DNA from: Phocoenobacter atlanticus subsp. cyclopteri | GTDB lineage: Bacteria; Pseudomonadota; Gammaproteobacteria; Enterobacterales; Pasteurellaceae | Direction of reading: 5' to 3' | Length of the DNA: 64,000 nucleotides | NCBI RefSeq assembly: GCF_018343795.1 | Contig: NZ_CP074346.1 | Location: 2,108,001-2,172,000 of the forward strand | Shown here: in pieces, positions 59,549 through 64,000 of the stretch | Position numbering within the stretch: position 1 is the stretch's first letter | Layout: each line of letters starts with the position of its first letter | Program-made: the position numbers and the translations under genes | The notes under the pieces: model-generated | Databases searched by the model: none | Seen by the model: the letters and a program-made list of their open reading frames with translations, nothing else | What the model was told of the DNA's origin: nothing

Positions 59549-61144
59549 TTATACGTTAAAAAATAGCGGAATAACAAAGGATGCACATAATGCAGCGATG
59601 ATACCATAAACAATCATAGGAACGACGGTTTTCTTAATGATTACACCTTCTTGTTTCTCAATATTTAATACTGAGCTTACGGCAATGATGTTGTTAATAC
59701 AAACCATATTCCCCATTGCACCACCAACAGATTGTAATGCAAGCACTAGGGTTGCAGATAAACCAGTAATTTCAGCAGTTGATAATTGCACACTACCAAA
59801 GGTTAAGTTAGAAACAGTGTTAGAACCAGAGAAGAATGCACCCACAGCACCTAAATATGAGGCAAAGACAGTCCAGTATTCCCCTGTTGCAGCAGCAAAA
59901 CCTCTACCGATAATTTTTACCATTGACCCATCGCCACCAACTAACATCAATTTAACCATAATTAACGCACCAACTAAGGCTAAGAATGGATTGCGAGTTT
60001 GTTTTAAACTATCCACAAACACATTTTTTGTTTTTCCAAAAGACATTGCAAATAATGGTGCAACCAGTAAAACAGTAATAATAAAAGGAATAAATGCTGG
60101 AACATAAAGTGCTTTGTAGCTTGCACTAATTGAAGAACCAAAGATATTTTTTAAACTAAGAATTAAACTTTGGCTGACTTCAAAGTGACCTAATGAACCT
60201 AACTGAACGCTAAACCATTCTGTTGCATTTGTTAACATTCCTTTGAATGGTAACTGTTTGATACGAGTAATTATTAAGATGAAAATTAACATTCCCGTTG
60301 GTAATAATGCTTTCATTACTTCTGCTTTGGTTACCGCTTTATCATCTAAATTATCTTCAACTTTTTCTAAACCAAAGCCTTTGTGAGCAACAAAAACAGA
60401 GATTAATAAACCAACAGCACCACCTACCAATGATGGGAACTCATAGTTTACTTGAGCAATTAAGAAGTAAGGAACAACACAGGCAAAAATACTGATATAA
60501 ATGAACACAATATTTTTACGAATCTCTTGCCAGCTAACAATCATACGTAATGCCATTATTGGAATGACAACTGCAGCGATGGTATGAATAAGAGATGTCA
60601 TTGAACCAATTTCTAAAATTTGAGTATCTGTTAAATTCATCGGACCAAAACCAAACCACGTTGGCGTACCTACTGCACCAAATGATACTGGCACTGAGTT
60701 CATTACCAATGCAAGCATTGCCACACGTAGAGCAGGGAAACCTAAGCCAACTAAAATAGGAGCCGCGATAGCCGCAGGCGTACCAAATCCACTTGCCCCT
60801 TCAATCATAAAGGCAAATGCCCAACCAATAATCATAAGCTGAGCAACAGGATTAGGGCTGATATTACCAAGCCATTTACGTAATGTGTTAGTTACTCCTG
60901 ATTTTTCAGAGAAACGATTAAATAAAATAGCGCCAAAAATAACGGTAATTGGTGTTTGTACCGAAATAATTGCTGAAACAATATTAGCACTAATCGTTGT
61001 TATATCTGTTTCAAAGAAAATAAGTTGAACAATTAATACAACTGCTGCAATCCAAGGTAATGCAACATAAGAAGGAAGTGCATTGCGTTTTACCATCAGA
61101 TAAATTAACAATACAATCGGAAAAATACTAAGAAAAAGAGCCAT
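59549..61144 (-). CDS. lldP: L-lactate permease
   Basis: A 531-residue membrane protein with 12 or more helices of the lactate permease family. Signatures: EGASGFGTPAAIAAPILVGLGFP near residue 105 and GSNTVSNLTFGSVQ near 430, ending VGGAMGNMVCINNIIAVSSV. It brings in L-lactate, and perhaps glycolate or D-lactate, for LldD. The two genes form one operon. No lldR regulator gene is adjacent. Confidence 0.95.
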   Translation of the reverse strand: MALFLSIFPIVLLIYLMVKRNALPSYVALPWIAAVVLIVQLIFFETDITTISANIVSAIISVQTPITVIFGAILFNRFSEKSGVTNTLRKWLGNISPNPVAQLMIIGWAFAFMIEGASGFGTPAAIAAPILVGLGFPALRVAMLALVMNSVPVSFGAVGTPTWFGFGPMNLTDTQILEIGSMTSLIHTIAAVVIPIMALRMIVSWQEIRKNIVFIYISIFACVVPYFLIAQVNYEFPSLVGGAVGLLISVFVAHKGFGLEKVEDNLDDKAVTKAEVMKALLPTGMLIFILIITRIKQLPFKGMLTNATEWFSVQLGSLGHFEVSQSLILSLKNIFGSSISASYKALYVPAFIPFIITVLLVAPLFAMSFGKTKNVFVDSLKQTRNPFLALVGALIMVKLMLVGGDGSMVKIIGRGFAAATGEYWTVFASYLGAVGAFFSGSNTVSNLTFGSVQLSTAEITGLSATLVLALQSVGGAMGNMVCINNIIAVSSVLNIEKQEGVIIKKTVVPMIVYGIIAALCASFVIPLFFNV

Positions 61145-61297
61145 AAAGCTACTCCAAAATAAAAATTAAAGTAGCATTGTAAATATAATTATAGAAAAGT
61201 GTAACAAAAAAGTTAAAAAAACGAGAGATTGATCACAAAAAATACGAAATTGTTTCAAAAATTGTATAAGTTTCAAAAATAGGATCTAATATTATTC

Positions 61298-61870
61298 TTA
61301 GATCTTTTTGCTAAAAATCGTGAGTAATTGATTATAATAATCCCAATTAAAATACTGACCAGGGTCAATTTTTCGTTCAGGTGCAATATCACAATGTCCA
61401 ACAATACGATCTTGAGTAATTTGAGGATAATTTCTCATAATAATGTGAGTTAATTTTACAAGACTTTGATATTGCAATTCTGTAAATGGTTGTTCATTAC
61501 TTCCTTCCAGTTCAATACCAATAGAAAACTCATTACACTTGTCTCTACTTTGAAACTGAGAAATGCCTGCGTGCCACGCCATATCATTGAAATTGACATA
61601 TTGAGTGATTTCACCGTTGCGGTTAATTAAACAATGTGCGGATACTTTAAGATCTTTAATTTCTTTGAAATAGGGGTGATGGGTAGGATCTAGTGTTCCT
61701 TCAAAGAAGCGATCAATAAAGTCTCCTCCAAATTGTTCTGGTGGAAGGCTGATATAATGGATAACCAACAGTGAGATATCATTCACATCAGAACGTTGCG
61801 AAAAATGAGGAGAAAGTACCCGCTTACTTTGAGTTAACCAGCCATTTTTAATTGTTAGATTTGATTTCAT
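61298..61870 (-). CDS. ampD: 1,6-anhydro-N-acetylmuramyl-L-alanine amidase
   Basis: AmpD cleaves recycled anhydro-muropeptides in the cytoplasm. The 190-residue protein lacks a signal peptide, as AmpD should. Zinc and catalytic residues: LLVIHYISLP (His near 38), the Glu in IGIELEGSN near 120, and GHCDIAPERKIDPG near 158 with His, Lys and Asp. In organisms with AmpR-controlled beta-lactamase its loss causes resistance; no ampC is visible here. Confidence 0.94.
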   Translation of the reverse strand: MKSNLTIKNGWLTQSKRVLSPHFSQRSDVNDISLLVIHYISLPPEQFGGDFIDRFFEGTLDPTHHPYFKEIKDLKVSAHCLINRNGEITQYVNFNDMAWHAGISQFQSRDKCNEFSIGIELEGSNEQPFTELQYQSLVKLTHIIMRNYPQITQDRIVGHCDIAPERKIDPGQYFNWDYYNQLLTIFSKKI

Positions 61871-61931
61871 TCTATAAATTACTCTGATATTACGTTAGAA
61901 TAGAACCTATTTTACGAGAAAGAGAAATAAA

Positions 61932-62771
61932 ATGCTAAGTTATCGTCACAGTTTTCACGCAGGCAACCACGCTGATGTGCTAAAACACATTGTTTTAACT
62001 CTAATTTTAGAATCATTAAAGCAAAAAGAAAAAGGGTTTTTCTATCTTGATACTCACGCAGGAACGGGACGTTATAGTTTGTTGAGCCGAGAATCTGAAA
62101 AAACAGGAGAGTTCCTTGAAGGTATTGCAAGACTTTGGGATAGGGATGATTTACCGTCAGAGGTTGCAAAATATGTTGCTGAAGTCAAAAAAATAAATAA
62201 AGGAAAATTGCGTTTTTATACAGGTTCTCCTTTGCTTGCAGTACAACAATTGCGTCCACAAGATAGAGCATTGTTAACAGAACTTCATCCTAGCGATTAT
62301 CCTTTATTGCGTAATGAATTTTCAAAGAATGCGATAGTTATTACTAAACGAGAAAATGGTTTTCAACAATTAAAAGCTGCACTTCCTCCTAAGGAAAAAC
62401 GAGGTTTAATTTTAATCGATCCTCCTTATGAGCTTAAAGAAGATTATGAGCTAGTGGTAAAAGCAATTCAAGAGGGTTATAAACGCTTTGCAACAGGCTG
62501 TTATGCAATTTGGTATCCAGTCGTATTACGCCAACATATTAGACGAATGGTACGAGGATTAGAAGAGACAGGAATTCGTAAAATTTTGCAAATTGAGTTA
62601 GCGATACGTCCAGATTCTGATCAACGAGGAATGACGGCAAGTGGAATGATTATAATTAATCCACCTTGGCAGTTAGAAAAACAAATGAAAACTATTTTAC
62701 CTTACTTAACAAAAACACTAGTACCAGAAGGAACGGGCAGTTGGAAAGTAAGTTGGATTGCACCTGAATAA
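61932..62771 (+). CDS. rlmJ: 23S rRNA (adenine-2030-N6)-methyltransferase
   Basis: RlmJ methylates A2030 of free 23S rRNA. The 279-residue protein begins MLSYRHSFHAGNHADVLKH, and has the SAM-binding DTHAGTGRYSL near residue 40 and the catalytic LIDPPYE near 163. In Haemophilus the homologue was called ComJ or OrfJ because of its place near competence genes. It is divergent from ampD, 61 bases away. Confidence 0.94.
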   Translation: MLSYRHSFHAGNHADVLKHIVLTLILESLKQKEKGFFYLDTHAGTGRYSLLSRESEKTGEFLEGIARLWDRDDLPSEVAKYVAEVKKINKGKLRFYTGSPLLAVQQLRPQDRALLTELHPSDYPLLRNEFSKNAIVITKRENGFQQLKAALPPKEKRGLILIDPPYELKEDYELVVKAIQEGYKRFATGCYAIWYPVVLRQHIRRMVRGLEETGIRKILQIELAIRPDSDQRGMTASGMIIINPPWQLEKQMKTILPYLTKTLVPEGTGSWKVSWIAPE

Positions 62772-62796
62772 AGAAAATTTTTTAAACAGAAAGGAT

Positions 62797-62829
62797 AAAA
62801 AAGCCATTATAAGAAATTATAATGGCTTT
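62797..62829. terminator. Bidirectional terminator between rlmJ and udp
   Basis: AAAGCCATTATAA at 62800-62812 pairs perfectly with 62817-62829 around a GAAA loop. Confidence 0.88.
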
Positions 62830-62857
62830 GGTTTAGCATTAATCAATTAATGTTAAA

Positions 62858-63613
62858 TCACAACACTTTTTTCAAACCTTCAATCGTGGCGGTTACACTG
62901 CGAACTTCAACGGTTTTAGCATCTTCTTCGTTTGGAATTTCTTTTTGAGTACGGTTTACAATAACACCTGAAACCATCGCTGCTTTTAATCCTAGTGCGT
63001 GAGCCATTGTATAAAGTGTGGCAGATTCCATTTCAAAGTTCATTACACCAAGATCTTGCCATAACTTTAAGTTACCTTGATAATCTTTCCATACTTTTCC
63101 TGTATAAGTGTCATAACGTTCTTGACCGGGATAGAAAGTATCTGATGATGCTGTCACACCAATATAAGTTGGATATTCACACTCTTTTGAGGCTTCATAC
63201 ATCGCTTGAGTTAAGTTAAAATCAGCTACTGCAGGGAAGCACATTGGTGCAAAATGTTGGCTCGCACCATCAAGACGAACTGCACCAGTGGTAATTAATA
63301 CATCACCAATATTGATATGTGGTTGAATTGCCCCTGTTGTACCAATACGAATAAAGTTACGTACACCAAGTTGTGCTAATTCTTCAACACAGATAGATAC
63401 AGATGGACCACCAATACCAGTTGAACAAACCACAACAGGCTTGCCATTGATATAACCTAACCAAGAAGTATATTCACGAGTTGAATTTAAGAATTTTGGA
63501 TTATCCATATATTTAGCAATACGCTCACTTCGTGCTGGATCTCCAGGTACGATAGCGTATTCTGCACCTTCTAACATTGCTCTAGTTAAACCTAAATGGA
63601 AAACTTCAGACAT
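62858..63613 (-). CDS. udp: Uridine phosphorylase
   Basis: Udp cleaves uridine to uracil and ribose-1-phosphate in pyrimidine salvage. The 251-residue protein has the phosphate loop [12 protein letters not shown] near residue 22, the signature [20 protein letters not shown] near 64, and the ribose/base contact region [14 protein letters not shown] near 193. It lies 24 bases after asnC on the same strand. Confidence 0.96.
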   Translation of the reverse strand: MSEVFHLGLTRAMLEGAEYAIVPGDPARSERIAKYMDNPKFLNSTREYTSWLGYINGKPVVVCSTGIGGPSVSICVEELAQLGVRNFIRIGTTGAIQPHINIGDVLITTGAVRLDGASQHFAPMCFPAVADFNLTQAMYEASKECEYPTYIGVTASSDTFYPGQERYDTYTGKVWKDYQGNLKLWQDLGVMNFEMESATLYTMAHALGLKAAMVSGVIVNRTQKEIPNEEDAKTVEVRSVTATIEGLKKVL

Positions 63614-63637
63614 TTTATTTCTCCTTATTTTATGTAA

Positions 63638-64000
63638 TTATAAATCTACTTTAGAGGGGTTAATATTTCTCTTAATTGGATTCTGCATAGAAACGATGGT
63701 TTCTGTTGATTGAATTTCATCAAGAGATTGAATTTTTGTGGAAAGTAATAGATGAAGTTCCTCAATGGTGTGAGTCATTACTTTTAAGAAAATGGAATAA
63801 TTTCCAGTAGTATAATAAGCCTCTATCACTTCATCAAATTGGTGTAATTTTTGAATAACTGCACTGCAATCTTTCGCACTTTTTAAGATCACACCAACAA
63901 AACAACAAACATCATAACCTAGCTTTTGTTCATCAATACAAATCTGTGTGCCTTTAATTAAGCCTGATTGACGCATTTTTTCAACTCGAACGTGGATAGT
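63638..64000 (-). CDS. asnC: Transcriptional regulator AsnC, C-terminal part (cut by window edge)
   Basis: The frame stays open to the right edge, so the N terminus lies outside. The visible part begins inside the helix-turn-helix end (TIHVRVEKMRQSGLIKG) and contains the whole ligand-binding RAM domain (LGYDVCCFVGVILKSAKDCS, EAYYTTGNYSIFLKVM, STETIVSMQNPI). It matches E. coli AsnC, which activates asnA in response to asparagine. Here it is followed by udp, and the glutamine-dependent asnB lies at the other end of the window. Confidence 0.92.
   Translation of the reverse strand, partial: TIHVRVEKMRQSGLIKGTQICIDEQKLGYDVCCFVGVILKSAKDCSAVIQKLHQFDEVIEAYYTTGNYSIFLKVMTHTIEELHLLLSTKIQSLDEIQSTETIVSMQNPIKRNINPSKVDL

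Noticed and set aside
59637-60107. 156-codon open frame antisense to lldP
   Set aside because: It lies fully inside a well-matched permease gene on the other strand and has no family features or ribosome site.

Overview
The window is a chromosomal segment of a low-GC member of the Pasteurellaceae. Almost every gene is a familiar gammaproteobacterial housekeeping gene. The sequence is dotted with the core AAGCGGT/ACCGCTT, often followed by TTTGCAAA. This is the DNA-uptake signal (USS) of the Actinobacillus pleuropneumoniae-type branch of the family. The genus cannot be fixed from the sequence alone. I saw no rRNA, tRNA, CRISPR array or prophage. The only mobile element is the 3' part of an IS30-family transposase cut by the left edge.

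Layout. 1-887: IS30 remnant and an AT-rich spacer leading to ompA. 888-8545: ompA, menB, asnB, a SulP anion transporter without a STAS domain, and uvrD behind a LexA box. 8615-16323: two operons on the minus strand, dnaA-dnaN-recF followed by rpsU-dnaG-rpoD, forming one block of replication and transcription genes. 16491-25905: tusA, acpP, maoP, trmA, an acyl-CoA synthetase with rlmB, rplU-rpmA, an EamA exporter, obgE and a cysteine desulfurase. 25951-31998: an LTA-synthase-like sulfatase, fumC, rpoZ with a C-terminally truncated spoT, and rraA. 32172-40920: a heterodimeric ABC exporter resembling CydDC, comF with a competence-type CRP site, a HAD hydrolase, ligA and mnmE.

41062-54747 is a hexuronate catabolism region. 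One minus-strand operon holds TRAP permease genes, uxuB, uxaC, kdgK and the KDPG aldolase. A divergent TRAP binding protein and the GntR regulator UxuR follow, then a second complete TRAP transporter with a zinc alcohol dehydrogenase, and uxuA. Repeated operators of the form TTGGAATRCCAA and CRP sites lie in both divergent control regions, so the whole region is probably one regulon: uptake, conversion to fructuronate, mannonate, KDG and KDPG, then entry to glycolysis. This stretch has no Apl-type USS core that I could find but has one Haemophilus-type core, which suggests it was acquired from another branch of the family.

54805-64000: lipA-lipB-ybeD, ispB, a 460-base spacer with a FadR-like operator and a possible gene relic, lldP-lldD for L-lactate use, ampD, rlmJ, udp and the start-less end of asnC at the right edge.

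Most of the region is ordinary core genome. The observations most worth checking are the spoT truncation ending inside an inverted USS pair, stop codons embedded in USS, the UxuR/CRP operator architecture, the FadR-like site beside a relic, and the USS desert over the uronate region.
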